A stretch of 64,000 nt of DNA from Pomacea canaliculata (Eukaryota > Mollusca > Gastropoda > Architaenioglossa > Ampullariidae), in NCBI RefSeq assembly GCF_003073045.1, contig NC_037595.1, forward strand, positions 5,754,227-5,818,226, in the 5' to 3' direction. Shown one piece after another: positions 38,501-50,139 of the stretch (within the stretch, counting starts at the first letter, position 1; each line of letters starts with the position of its first letter). Made by a program: the position numbers and the translations under genes. The notes beneath the pieces are model-generated. The model saw nothing but the letters and a program-made list of their open reading frames with translations, had not been told where the DNA came from and did no database searches.

Positions 38501-41500
38501 GTGTCACGTACAGAGAGTGAACTCTGAACCTTTTACTGCAGTGATGACAAGCGAGTGTTTTAACCACTACACTCCTGGCCACCCGGAAGTGGTGTCAAAA
38601 CTGTTATCTGCCGATGACAGAAGACAGTTAGTCAGCTGTCTGAGCAATGTGCTGTGACATAATTGCTTGGTGCCGATGGGAGCATCCTCCTGCGGTCTCC
38701 TGCAGGGTCACAGAGACAGCCTTTGCTTTGATCAGCCAGGACTAATGCTGCTTCTTCGACTCCTCGGGAAACATTCAATTAGGCACAAATCAACATCAAC
38801 ATTAAGCCTTCCAGAACCATCTGCCGCTGATGACGTCAGATACACTATTAATGGAGCCCACAGAGAGGCTGCAGCGGCTACTTTTTGTTCAGTCTGTGGA
38901 CATAATTTATAATCCTGCCCTTCTTTCTGGCCACCGACTGCACACCAGGTAGTAAACAACAATAAATGCTTTTAAGCATCGTGCTAGTAGAGTACTTAAT
39001 TCTTGCCAGTGTAATAGGGGCTCAGATGCTTGCCTGTTGCGAGCAAAGTGAAGTGTAGCTTCATGGAGTGCCACCGCATTTCCTGACTTTTCCTATCGTT
39101 TCTGCTTCTTACTCGGGAGGAAAGAGCTCGCCGAGGAAACCGTGTACTTTCACCATATTTCATTTTACGGAAGAAGACAACCCACAAAGCAGGGGGCATC
39201 CTCCTGTAAAATTTATAAACGATTTAGCAGTGACGGAGGTTTCCTTTCGAAACGAATAATGGAACAAAAGTATTTTAGAGAGCTTCATGTGCTTCAGACT
39301 ATTCTGACAGCAACTTGAAATTTCATATTGTACAGGGCAACCACTTTCAATTGTGTAGACACAGTAATTGCTGGGGAATGTCTGCAATTGGTTGTTAGGA
39401 TATTTTGTCTTTGATGTAAGAGGCCGCAGCAGCATCCCCTAATATTACGTCATAACTAAAAAAAGAACAAAATGAATGTTGATATTTATGATTAATAAAA
39501 CTCTTACTAAACTGCTAATCATAATATAGGCACTAACTACTTGAAACATTCGAAGCAACGATCGAATAATAAAAATTAAAGTTGCATCGACCGGGAATCG
39601 AACCCGGGTCACCCGCGTGGCAGGCGAGTATTCTACCACTAGACCACCGATGCTTCGGGAAGAGGTGTCGGAGGTTTATAAAATCTCTTGTGCACTGTTA
39701 AGTTTTCCCAATCAGAGTTTTCTTGTGTGTCGTCGTTGTTGTCGTTTATTTTGAGAAGGAAAAATGCTTCCACCTGAAGTTTTTCAGTTTTCAATTACAT
39801 AAATTAATTTTTGTAATACTGTGACTGCGATAATTGTTAACGGATGCTTTGGCTCTGATAAAGGTGTTGCTAAGTGCATGTCATGTAAGGCCATTAGAGT
39901 GGTTGAGCATGCTATACTGCTTGAAAAGGACTTATAACTTGGGTTAATGACTTAAAGTGCTTGAGTTTAACAAATTGCTTTCTGATGACCTCCGTCCTGT
40001 TGTGTTGATGCTTGAAATTATTGGTTGTCATGATAATAGAAATGATGGCAAAGCTAGTGTTGTACTGGTTCGATTCTAAAAGCTCTGATACTGGTGCTAG
40101 CATTAAAGCAATATCCTGATGTCCTACAAATCCTATTTTTTCTGATATGTCCTTAATGGTTGCAAGATGACTTTTTGACAAATGATTAATTTCTTAAAAC
40201 CTTTTTTTTAAAAGGATAACATTAACGTGCTTTGTGCTAAATCGTCTCCCATTCATTATGCAGCTCATGCCGTGAAGAACTCAACGCTTTTGAAACATTT
40301 TGCAACCTCTTCTTCTGAACTGATTTTAAACTACAATCACCAGTCAATGACTTTTTTCAACATTGCAAAAAAATTTCCTTCTAAAACAAGAAAAAAAAAA
40401 ATCGAAACGAATTACACTTTTTCATGGACATGCAGACGTTTCATTAATATGATGCAGTAATGGATATAATGCCATGTGATGATGCAGAAGGCTTTGTTTT
40501 ATTAATGTTTCTGTAAGTATGTGCGTCAATCTGCGTTTTAAAGCTTTAAAGTTTTACGCAAAAATTATGATTTCATGCACTTATTTTGACCTCAGCAAAA
40601 TCGTAATACATAGGTTAGTCTCATAATGCCGTGGTAAGCAGCATTTCACCTGAAAATATTCAGCCAATTTTTCACAGCCTGCTCTGATGCCTCATGTATG
40701 TCATTGTGTATGTCATGTACGCCATCATGACGGGCAACCAGAGGAGAAAAGGCGAAACTATGATCTCATATAATCCGTGGCTTAATACTTATTTCAGGTC
40801 AAAATTGCCGTTGAAGTGTCGCCATCTATACTCATCGTCATTACAGGCATACTGACGCTGCCCTTTCTGCACCAGCCCGAACGAGACCCTCTTCTGCGTA
40901 CCCTTGGTACTTGCAGACAACACTGTACTTATTTTCCAAGTAAGCTGGTCAGTCTGTCCCCTTCCCTTTTTCCCCAACAGGAACTGGGGCCTGGGGACTT
41001 TTGAGGGAACCTGACGGGTGGGTCACCCACGACTCGACCACTGCCAACTCGTCCAATGTCCAAGTGTCGATGATGGTCGTATCGCTGTAAGGTTTCGTGA
41101 TAGCCTCAAACTTCTTTAGAGCTAGAGAGCAACAACTAAAACAAGGACAAACCTGAATATCAAACAGAACATTTATCTCAGGGCACTATGATAGTAAAAA
41201 GTAGCTTCTGAAACTGAAAGCAGCCGAAAAACACAAAGTATTTGTCTACAGGACCTGAAACAGAAGTTGCTAGAACGTTCTAGAATAGATATTTCTACAC
41301 ATTAATGATAGCAATTGTCTGGTCCCTTGCCAATGGTCGAGTCGTCCGTCGAGAATCTGTCATGAATCTTGTCCTGGATGTGTCATCCTCGGAGGTCTTA
41401 GCTTGTCCTTACCATGGGCAGAGCGATCAGGTGTCACAATGGTTAACGTGTTTGTCACCATCTTTACTTTTTGTGACATTAATTAATCCAACTGTATATT

Positions 41501-43180
41501 TTGTAAAAAAAATCCTATCTGGCTGCACACGTAGGCCTGCGTGCTGCTGCTGTCCGCCGTGGGCATGACGTTGACCTACACCAGCATCGCCTACAAGCTG
41601 ACGAGGCGCGCCATCTTGGTTTTCCCCTTCTTCAGCCAGCGCACGTCTGATGACACGGCGCATGAACGTTACAACACGCGCCTCAGCGTCGTGCACGCTG
41701 CTGTACAGGCCATCTGGTTCTGCTTCGTCTACCTGCTGTACGCCATCTACATCATCTGGCTCGCCGTGTCTGGCATCGACCGCGTCATTGAGGTATGAGC
41801 CCTCGGTATGGCGGACTGGGGCCGGGCTGCACAGTGCGCTTCTAACTTCTCAAAAAGCCTTTTTAAAGTCGTGTCTAAGTAGGCTAGAGGCAAAGCATGG
41901 GAACTATAACAGCGTTTTACTCGTGATTTTTGTTTTTAAAATTCTTTTAGTGAAAACCGTTCTAGAATCATGTTGCTCACTGAGTTTTTTCAACCATTTT
42001 CGTTAAAAAAAAGTTAGAATTGAAATAAAAGCTAGAACTTTCAATTTAGAGACGTGCACCCGAACCCTGGACTAGGGTGGCTCGAGCGTTTGTGACTGGA
42101 ATTCTTCTGGATGCTGTAACCCATTTTACACACTGATCAACCCGATAACCTCTATTTTTGGATAGATTAGACAGATAGATTAGGTAGATTATTGGATTGA
42201 AGTGCCTGCAAGTGGGTTACAGATAAAAGTGAATATCTATCCAAGCTCGCATCTCCTCCTCCATGCTTTCAAAAAAAAAAAAAAATGAATTAAGGACTTG
42301 GGGCGTTCTACTGACCATGTTTAAAATACATGCATGGAGGAAGAACTCCAATGCTCTTGCTTTGTTTTTGGATGGCTTGCTTGTCTGCTTTCCTGATTGA
42401 GTAATTAATTTTAGATAACCGCTGACTGTAATTATATTTTGTCCAGGTTGTTGGGTGTTTTTAAAGCCATAGAGTTAATTAATCACAGAGCAGAAAAGCA
42501 AGGGCTGATAGATATATTGATAGTGTCGTAAATTTGGTGAACTGTTGGCACTGTCTGGTTCATTTTCTCCATATTTCATTGACATTGTGAAATGTTATGG
42601 ATCAGACGCAGAAAACTTTGATCGGAGCATCTTTTTTGAAGCGTAGTTTCAGGTTTTTTTGCCTGCATTCTTTGAGAAGATTGGGCGAGGGATGGAGAAA
42701 CTTAGAACAAAGATACATGTTTTCTTGGTGTGACCATGTGACTGACAGTCTACATATTCAGGGCTTGGAAAGTTTATCTTAGACTTTTCTCTTCGTTTTC
42801 TGCAGGCCCAGCAAGTGCGCTTTTTGCTTTTTTCCTCTCTGCCCCTAACGAACAGCCTCACCAACCCTCTCTTGGTCTTCTTCCGTCTGCTGAAAGTGCG
42901 AGCCTTCTTAGTGCGCATGCGTTCAGAGCTGACGCACGTCCACACGGCGCACAATACCGACAGACCTCTTCAGGGACAAATGAACATCAATGTAACGCAA
43001 TCTAGTTGTGAGGACAGGGATCATCTCTCGGCTGTTGGCACCTCGGAGCAGGGAGGAGCTCCAGGGGCTCTGCACTCGACACTACACCTCCGTGTTGCCG
43101 CGGAATGTGACACCACGACACCAGCCGCCGCTTCCAAGCCTGGTATCGATGACCATCGGCCTTCAACGTCTGATAAATAA
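32575..43180 (+). CDS. Orphan class A (rhodopsin-like) GPCR (5 exons, 447 aa)
   Basis: Seven-helix receptor of the cell surface; ligand unknown. Exons: 32575-32919, 35658-35873, 40798-40947, 41535-41792, 42806-43180. All introns are in phase 0 with GT..AG ends. N-glycosylation sites stand at N17 and N28 before helix 1, and a third at N129. Helices lie at about 52-74, 84-107, 144-168, 192-211, 236-257, 288-314 and 326-350. Class A marks are D93 in helix 2 (LTAIDFGL), C145 at the start of helix 3, exactly 25 residues before R170, cysteines in the second outer loop (TCRQHC), and NP at 343-344 in helix 7. Unusual points: DRA in place of DRY, no CWxP in helix 6, and NPLLV in place of NPxxY. A 95-residue Ser/Thr-rich tail follows helix 7. 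The end of exon 3 was placed at 40947 because the other good donor, four codons earlier, gives the wrong phase. ATG 32575 is the first methionine in frame. I cannot assign a subfamily. Confidence 0.86.
36413..36720. mobile_element. MITE-like element with 66 bp terminal inverted repeats
   Basis: The first 66 bases (36413-36478) and the last 66 (36655-36720) are inverted copies. The outer 13 bases (GTCAGTCAGATAG) match perfectly. An inner block of 35 bases (36444-36478 against 36655-36689), starting ACCCGTCACGCTG, differs at 3 places. The 18 bases between the two blocks have diverged but keep the same length. The 176-base centre has no coding frame of note. This is the form of a nonautonomous DNA transposon. 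I see no clear target-site duplication, so the superfamily is open. It lies in intron 2 of the GPCR gene. Confidence 0.75.
37828..37932. repeat. Three tandem copies of a 36-37 bp unit
   Basis: Units begin at 37828, 37864 and 37901. Each carries TTCCAGGAAGCCAT and, in the first two, CATGCGCACTAAGT. Every unit therefore has one TTCCAGGAA palindrome, which fits the TTCNNNGAA site of STAT proteins, and a GCCAT word. The repeat lies in intron 2 of the GPCR gene. A regulatory role is inference only. Confidence 0.9.
38392..38600 (-). mobile_element. tRNA-derived SINE, copy 2
   Basis: On the minus strand the head reads AGTGTAGTGGTTAAAACACT, then CTTGTCATCACTGCAG, matching copy 1 at 28385-28420. The body shares CGGGTACTTCGGTTTCCTCC and ends in CAACCAACCAGGTAG. 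Box B is partly decayed (GGTTCAGAG). A short AG run flanks its 3' end. It lies in intron 2 of the GPCR gene. Confidence 0.8.
39583..39653 (-). tRNA. tRNA-Gly (GCC)
   Basis: The minus strand starts GCATCGGTGGTCTAGTGGTA, a normal box A with the D loop. The anticodon stem and loop is CTCGCCTGCCACGCGGG, with anticodon GCC. The T arm is CCCGGGTTCGATTCCCGG, a perfect box B. The acceptor stem GCATCGG pairs with TCGATGC, with one mismatch or G-U-type pair. The gene is 71 bases with the discriminator base and has no intron. A T run (39571-39575) follows a few bases on, as expected for RNA polymerase III termination. It is antisense within intron 2 of the GPCR gene. Confidence 0.97.
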
Positions 43181-43181
43181 A
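43176..43181 (+). other. AATAAA overlapping the GPCR stop codon
   Basis: The hexamer overlaps the TAA stop at 43178-43180. If used, it would leave almost no 3' UTR. The later AATAAA at 43809-43814 is a more usual choice. Confidence 0.4.
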
Positions 43182-43189
43182 GTTCTCAG

Positions 43190-44590
43190 GAGTTGACGGA
43201 CTAATGAGACATCCGGGAAGAAAGAAAGTGATCGATTTATTTAGTTTTTAAATTAAGGTTCGGAAAAAAACATGTTTTTTTCCTTTCATTCTTTCTTTTT
43301 CATTGGCCTTATCCTCTGGTTCTTTCTTTCTGTCTTATTATTTGCATTCTCTTTCTTTCTTTTTATCACTCTTTATCATTTTATTTCTTTTGTTTGTTCC
43401 TTCTGTCTTCAGTTATTTTTTTTTTCTTGTCTTTTTTTTTCTCAGTTTAACGTAGTTTATCAAACGTTGTCAAAATGTTATATTCGGTCCGAAACTTGAC
43501 ATGTTCTATACTGTTTTAAATAAGAAGGGAAAGACTGTGCTACATAAGCGAGTACGATGGGTAACAGGGGCGTTCTCGAGCTGTAGGTGACTTGTATACA
43601 GATTAAGATCGAAGACGGAAAAATGTCTGTTCTGACGAGCGTTCGGAGATCGAGTGTCCTCCGCGGTCTTCAAATTACGCCGTCCCCTTCCCATTGTAAC
43701 CGCTTCTATTCCAAATAGAGCCTATGTATATTCAGCGATAGATGAATGAAAATAATGATTATGTTTCGTATATATATATATGTTTGTATTATTATGTAAA
43801 GATGGACGAATAAAACCGTAATCGCGTTGGGCTTATGTCACAAAAACCTGTTTTGTCTCTAAGAGATATCTTTGTAAAAAAAAATTAGAAAATTTAATGC
43901 TGGTTAACAAAGGGAAAATTTATGACCAACAGCTTCACTCTGAACTGTGCAGAACTGTGCGCTCATTTAAACGCTCTTTACAGGCTCCATCCTCGGACAG
44001 GACAGCCTACTACTCAGGTGCGCAAATCCCAGTTGTGTTTACCTGCGTCCGCTGAAAGCGGGTCAACGTGCTCTGATTTGAAAATGTGTTTTCACGAAAC
44101 TGCTTCCAAGCCGTTTAGAGGTGTCGTGTTAGATTCAGTTTAAGAATGATTAACTCGGAGCTGTTCTAAACTTTTTTTGAAAAATACAATTTTAACGTTT
44201 TTAAAAAAAAATCAACATGGCGGTCTTGATTAAGCAGATTAATTTTTATTTATTTATATTTAAAAATTGAATCGACGAGATTGCTCGTAAAAAAAGGGAC
44301 CTGATGTTGAATGCTGAATTATAAAAAGAATTGAGTTGTTTCGGTTCCGATTTGATATAAAAAAAGTTGTGGAAGAGATTGAAGACGACTGTCAAGGAAA
44401 GGTAATTTGAACCCTATTCAGCAGGTTCGAATTGCACTTCGGGTTTTTTTTTTTTTTTTTTTTCACGACCTGAAGTATAAAGATTGCGATTTGGTGGGGA
44501 TGGGGAACAGGATGAACGTTCACTACTCTACCATTTTGCGAGTGATTCGTTGTGTATAAAATACCCGTGCACACCTTGCCCACCTGCACA
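43190..44590. other. Probable GPCR 3' UTR and intergenic DNA
   Basis: A T-rich stretch (43272-43442) follows the stop codon. AATAAA at 43809-43814 would give a 3' UTR of about 640 bases. After that no gene is recognised; there is a run of about 20 T at 44444-44463. Confidence 0.5.
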
Positions 44591-44599
44591 CTTCATCTC

Positions 44600-44930
44600 C
44601 TGACCAAGACGAGGCTAATCACCAAAAGCTGTTACTTCATGCCAAAGCAGGATTGTCCAATGTTGTTGGCTGTATTGACTGGACTCATGTAAACATAAAG
44701 GCAACTGCAATGCAGGAGCATGAGTGTGGGAGCCGTCGCAGGATGCACAGAGTTAATGTGCAGGTAAATAGTCTGTGATGCACAATATGGACTATTAAAC
44801 TGTGTTGTCAGCTTTTTTGGATCAATGCACCATTCTCGAATTGTGCAAAAAACAGCAATTAGAGAGGATGTTACGGGCATACCAAGCATCTAAACGGCTG
44901 TATCCTAGGAGACAGCTGATATTCACTTCC
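44600..44930 (+). mobile_element. PIF/Harbinger transposase remnant
   Basis: The plus strand reads HAKAGLSNVVGCIDWTHVNI, then RRRMHRVNVQ, and, after a stop and a frame change, VVSFFGSMHHSRIVQ. These match the DDE_Tnp_4 core of Harbinger transposases and HARBI1 (A.FPNVVG.IDGTH, ..HSINVQ, ..GS.HDSRI). The first aspartate (IDW) is kept, but the glycine after it is replaced. The HDSRI motif has HHSRI, so the second aspartate is lost. Only about 100 codons remain and I see no terminal repeats. Confidence 0.75.
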
Positions 44931-45105
44931 CAAGTAGCTCATGAAACCTTTGTTACACCCACACACACAAGCACAAAGAAAATAGGTCCAACTTTAACTG
45001 TAGCTAACATTTTATTCTGGCATCCGTATGTTTCACAAACAATCATAAAACAGAAACTTATTTTACTGAATCATGTGCTGCTTATTAAAAAACATCAACA
45101 TCCTT

Positions 45106-45150
45106 TGCACTATGCGCGCGCGCACACACACGAACACACGCAGACACATT
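45106..45150. repeat. GCGCGC/CACACA alternating tract
   Basis: A GCGCGCGC stretch leads into a CA run at about 45113-45130. It is purine-pyrimidine alternating sequence, as at 31931-31962. Confidence 0.7.
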
Positions 45151-45520
45151 TGAGAGAGATTAAAATACATGTAAACAAATTTAATAAAACAAACTTATAC
45201 CTTGTCACACTACTTTCTCTAAAAGAAATGTTAACAGAACAGTTTTAATGCAGAAATCCGCGCGTGCAAACTTTATTACCTAGTAATTTCATCAAAATCT
45301 CTGTTCATCCATGTTTGATCATAAAAGTTGTTTCAGGAAAGGAATGTGTTTAAATGTTAAAACGAAGAACCAGAACACGCACACACGTACAGATGAAAGA
45401 TGGAGTCAAACATTCTTCTTCCTGCTCATCGGAGGAGGTACCGGAGGAACAAATCGTAGAGACGCAGCATGGGTGAACTCATGCCCCCCCCACCACCACA
45501 CACACCCCCGCGAGAGAAGA

Positions 45521-45588
45521 TCCCCCAGTAAACAGTCGGTCCCCCCAGTGAACAGCCGTTCCCCCCAGTGAACAGCCGTTCCCCCAAC
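45521..45588. repeat. Tandem repeat, 20 bp unit, 3.4 copies
   Basis: Units begin at 45521, 45541, 45561 and 45581. The unit is six C followed by AGTGAACAGCCGTT; the first unit differs at four bases and the last is partial. The repeat lies just before an open frame starting at ATG 45660. Confidence 0.9.
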
Positions 45589-45659
45589 CATTTCACGTTT
45601 TCTTTGACTTGCCTCGGTGTCGACCGCCTTCAGCGCAGAACCGTCGACTTCAGGGTGTC

Positions 45660-45869
45660 ATGGCGGACAAGAAGACCACACCACCCCAGCTTCTGTCGGT
45701 TGACGGGGGCGAGCAGAGGCTCCTGGGGACGCACCCAGCTGCGGACGAAGTCGTTTGTCTTCTGTTCACTTTAGGAGATTCGCTTGAATCAGCTGCTCCA
45801 CGAACTTGTATTACTGGACTGCTGGCAGACGATTTTTTCCAGTTTACTAAAACGAGGCAATCGTTCTAG
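45660..45869 (+). other. Open frame of unknown status next to a dispersed repeat
   Basis: From ATG 45660 the frame reads MADKKTTPPQLLSVDGG and continues for 69 codons. The leading GC-rich part (45600-45775) looks like a first exon: it has balanced codons and the context TGTCATGGCG around the ATG. The second part runs into the repeated sequence at 45802-45859, so the true gene, if any, would splice out before that. I found no matching downstream exon and no known domain. Confidence 0.25.
45802..45859. repeat. Dispersed 45-60 bp repeat, copy 1
   Basis: Begins GAACTTGTATTACTGGACTG, continues with CTGGCAGACGATTTTTTCC, and ends with ACTAAAACGAGGCA. Near-identical copies lie at 47675-47720 and 50010-50072, all in the same orientation. 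Confidence 0.9.
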
Positions 45870-46755
45870 AGGTCCATGATTTACAGAAAAAAACTAAGAT
45901 CAAATAACGGTAATAAAATGAAGGATGAAAACACTAAACATATTTTAGATTGGAACACGCATTCACTGATAGATATGCTGTTTCTTAGATGATGAAATTG
46001 TGCTGAATTACCTTAGAATTATGAATAGTGCATGTTTCCTAATTCTGAGGAGACTTCAGAGTCTTTTAGACAAAAGCTAAAAGTGCATTCTCCAAAATCT
46101 GCAGGCTTCTTCATATATATATATCAATCAAAACACAGTTACACCCTCTTAAGTCTATACTCATAAATAGAGTCAAACTAAATTGTCCAATGCAAACCAC
46201 CATATGTATGTGGACAATCTTCACTTTCATGTCAGCCATATAATTTTTTTCATTTTCTTTATTTGCTAGAAGAGCAGGAAAAAGAAACACTCAAATTCAG
46301 CTGAAAAGGCTTGTTACATTAACAATTTAAAATTGTATTAGCATATTTCAGTTTACTCATTTTAGCAGTTAATGTAGAGATGACAGCACTATCACATTAA
46401 ATATATATTGGGTCCTTTGGTAACCAAACGTGTACCTGGGTATTGATAAACTGAGAAAAATAATCAGCTACCGAGCTCCAATGCCATCATTAAAACTCCA
46501 AAGTTTGTCATCAAAGACCTCTGTGTATCAGCAATCTTAACTGTTAACAATGGTAACAGATTATGGAAAAATTACTATGCATATCTCTTTCCCAGTAAAG
46601 AAAGCAAAACAAAAATAGTATCCCCTAAAAAACTAAAACAATTGGTTATTCTCTGAGTCTGCTGCATTCCAACATTTTTTCAGCAAATAATGTGACACAG
46701 GAGCATGGGTGGGGAAGTGATATTTTACTCTTCCTGTCACCAAAACAACAACACA
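45870..46755. other. AT-rich intergenic DNA, nothing recognised
   Basis: No open frame of note and no repeat family recognised on either strand. Confidence 0.5.
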
Positions 46756-46759
46756 TGGC

Positions 46760-47155
46760 CACAGGATGTTTACTTATTGTGCAGCAAAACAATGGAACTC
46801 TCTCCATTTCCATATCCGCCACCTACCCGCTATTGAACCCTTTAAATGTGCCATGAACACACCTCTTCCGTAAACATATACTCTTAACAACCTTTCCCAT
46901 AATGCTAGTCCTGTTTCACACCCTTCCTTTTGCAATATCATGTTACCCTCAGCTCTTGTTATTATTATTTGGTTCCTCTTTGTGTTTTCTGTATTTGATT
47001 TTATTCTTCGTTTAGTACGGTTGTTTATTCTTTTATAGTTCATGTTATTTGTTTGTTCTCCTGTCCCTGGTATGCTGTCCATGTTTCGTTCTTGTTCTTA
47101 AGCGCTAAGAGCATGCTTTACAAATGTTGCATTTTTATTATTATTATAGCTGTAA
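46760..47155 (+). mobile_element. CR1/L2-like LINE 3' portion, copy E
   Basis: The plus strand has CAAAACAATGGAACTCTCTC, then CATATCCGCCACCTACCCGC, TCCTCTTTGTGTTTTCTG and a TTATTATTATTA end. The same words occur in reverse in copy A (12262-12640) and forward in copy B (28850-29220). The open frames are broken throughout. Confidence 0.75.
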
Positions 47156-47159
47156 CAAA

Positions 47160-49990
47160 GGACATTAGAGAAAATAAGAAAGAGCTTATTGTTGTGAGAG
47201 CTTATTATTGTAATAGACGACAAAACGCAAATTTGAAGATAACAAATGACGGTGGACGATGATTGTTGGGAATGTACGAGAAATAAAGGAAAGGAAATGA
47301 CAGAATAAAACGTAATTACGATGAAGGCATGTGTAAAACTGAAATGATAACTAATGGTGGTGGACGAGACTGGGAAACAGATACATGTCAAGCCTTTTGA
47401 AAAGTTTTCTTTACTCTGCTTCTTCACGATCTGCTATTTTTCTGTTGGTAGAAAGCGCGATGGGAATTGTAGGTCTTTAAACGCGTTTAACTACAAGCTT
47501 CTAAACCTGTGCTTGCTCTGCAAAGCTCTAAAAACCGTTTTATAAACTGTATTAACTAAATGTATTTAAGCCCTAGAGTGTTGACATTTACAAACATGTT
47601 GTGCAAGTGGCTCCAACCTTTTTCTGCACATGATAGCTTACTAACGACAGTTATCGGCTAGAAGGAAGGACCACGAACTTGTATTACTGGACTGCTGGCA
47701 GACAACTTTTTCCAGTTCACTTTTTTAAAAATATATTTGTCATTTGGTTTTTGTTTCCCTTTTCATCCGGAGTTTCCACGCTGTGTGCATGCTTGAAATG
47801 TATGCTGAACGTAGACGGAAGCTGAATACAATTAAGGGATTAGTTTCGTTTTGTCTTGTCCACAGTCCCTTGACCATGAAATTAATATATCACGACCTAG
47901 ATAGGCAAAAGGACAATCACTGTTGTTTTGTTAGAATTATGCACACGTTTGTAACGAGTAAAGTTTAGTAGGCCTGTCTGTGACAATTTGGTGGCCCCAC
48001 TAACCCCTTCGTGATTTCCGTGGGAAAGATTGTGGACTCAAAGACTTGTCTGTTGTGTTTCGTGAGTAGTTGTCATTGTGTTGCTGTTGGCTGTGTGTTC
48101 ACCCTGTCCAGTTTTACGGGTTTACGGGTCTCTAAGTTTCTTCCCAGGGTAGTTGTGGTTACAGCCCTATACTCCATTGGGGTCAAACAGAACTAAGAAG
48201 TTTCCTCCCACAGTATAGCATTGTCTTCTGTCCCATCCGCTGTCTTTCCCTGCACCACCAGTTTGGTTGTTTCGGGGAAATTTATTTTTTATATAGCTAT
48301 CCTGTCTGTATTCTTTTGCAGAGATTCGTTTCCACTTTTGTTTTGTTTGTTTCAAATAATTGTTATTAGCATGTTGAAAAATTCAATATGTATGCCTATA
48401 ATCTACGAGTGCTTTATTATCATTACTTGTTACGTCCATCACGCGTATTTTATTTGTTGTGAGGATCACTTGTATTTTTGTGATTCCGATTAGTTTAGAC
48501 ATGGAGTTGGTTTACTAGGAAATAAATGATTGGACGCGTATTGTCTTTGTTATTATTGTTTTCCCCTCCCTGATTTATTCATCTTCCCGCCCAGATTTTC
48601 ACACTATGTGTGGTAGGTGTATGCTTCAAAATGCATTTAAGATAGACAGAAGTTCAACACGGGAGCTTCATGGCTTTGTTTCATGCTACTTTTCAGTCAC
48701 AGATGTGTCACATAGACAACACAAAAATGATTTGTAGACATTTAAGATGCGACAGATGAATGGAAATAGAGTTGGGAGAGATAAAGAGACGAATTAAAGG
48801 TTGAGACCAATGAAACAAAATGTAGATGTACGTTTGTTTATTAAAAAATAACATTTACAATAATGTATTATCCGAATTAATCCTACTTGTGTCGCATTTG
48901 TTGATGATCAATGTGCATTATATAACGTAACCTCGCAGAAATTTTCTAGCCTCGTTATAAATGGAGATCCTGCACAAGAGGAAACTTTGCCACTCACGCA
49001 TCTTGTCTTCTCTGAGAGATGAAGCATCTGGGTCCATAGAGCGTCGCTAAGCACTAATTGGACGGTCCACACCTACCAGGGCCCTCGCGCATTGATGCAG
49101 GTTGTTGTGGACATCATGACACCCTAAAACCTATTTCTAGCCTCTTTTTCCTGTCTGTAAAAAAAATATGTCCTGGGCCCTTCTAAAGGAAAGTTGTGCC
49201 CAGTCATCTAAGCAAAGCATATTGTATGCTTATCTTACCGACTGGTAAATGTTAATCTAAAGCCTACCGAGAAGTAGTTTATCTGTTTGTTTGTTGTTTT
49301 TTTGTTTGAGTTTTTTTTTTTTTTTTTTTTTTTTGGTAGGGGGGTCCCTTTTCCATGAAATGAGAGGAGGGTGGTTGCTACTGACGAGGTCGCGTTGCCA
49401 AGTCGTAAAGAGAGTTAATCACGACAGACAGTCGCGATCCTTTTCCCTCGTCTCCACGACAGCTCATCTTAATTAGTCTGCGAAGCTTAATCACAACTGT
49501 ACCTAAGCCACCTGCGCTGCTCATGTTTTCAGTGTGGTCGATCAGATCTACTCTGTTCCTAGTAATATTTTAAGCACCAGTCAGATTAATTAGGTGGGCA
49601 CAAAATACAGGTGTTTGTTGAATTCGCCGTGCTCCGAAGATTCTGTTATCTGGTGGTGACTTCGTGCTCCGTGAAGCATGAATGTCGTGAGCTTTACCAA
49701 AGAGTAATTTAATTTTTTAAGTAATATAAATTTTGAAATTGTTTTGAGCAAGCGGCATGACGCACTTCTGTCTCTCGCTTTCATCCCTCGCTGCAGATTG
49801 CATAAGCTGCGTTGTAAAGTGCACACGACTACATAATTCATATTTGAGTTCAAAGTGCTTTTTTGTGTACAGCTTCTTTAAAGTCTTTCCCTATTGCAAA
49901 ATTGCATACTTGAAAACCTACGCACACCCACATTGTGGTGACTCTGTCTCCGTAGTTAGGTGTTCATCTTTAGCTTCCCTACTGATTCAA
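47160..49990. other. Intergenic DNA with one dispersed repeat copy
   Basis: No gene recognised. It contains copy 2 of the dispersed repeat (47675-47720) and a long T run at 49311-49335. Confidence 0.5.
47675..47720. repeat. Dispersed 45-60 bp repeat, copy 2
   Basis: The shortest copy. It matches copies 1 and 3 through TGGCAGAC and CTTTTTCCAGTT, with a few changes, and lacks the ACTAAAACGAGGCA end. Confidence 0.9.
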
Positions 49991-50009
49991 GTAGCTATAG
50001 TCCTATCAG

Positions 50010-50072
50010 GAACTTGTATTACTGGACTGCTGGCAGACGATTTTTTTTCCAGTTAACTACTAAAACGAGGCA
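50010..50072. repeat. Dispersed 45-60 bp repeat, copy 3
   Basis: Matches copy 1 from GAACTTG to AACGAGGCA with only small insertions (two extra T and a few bases of TAACTAC). Confidence 0.9.
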
Positions 50073-50139
50073 TGAGACTACAAAGCTTCCGGTTTAGTCA
50101 CATCCATTGTTTAGGCTCGCCGAGACTAACAGCGGAGAA

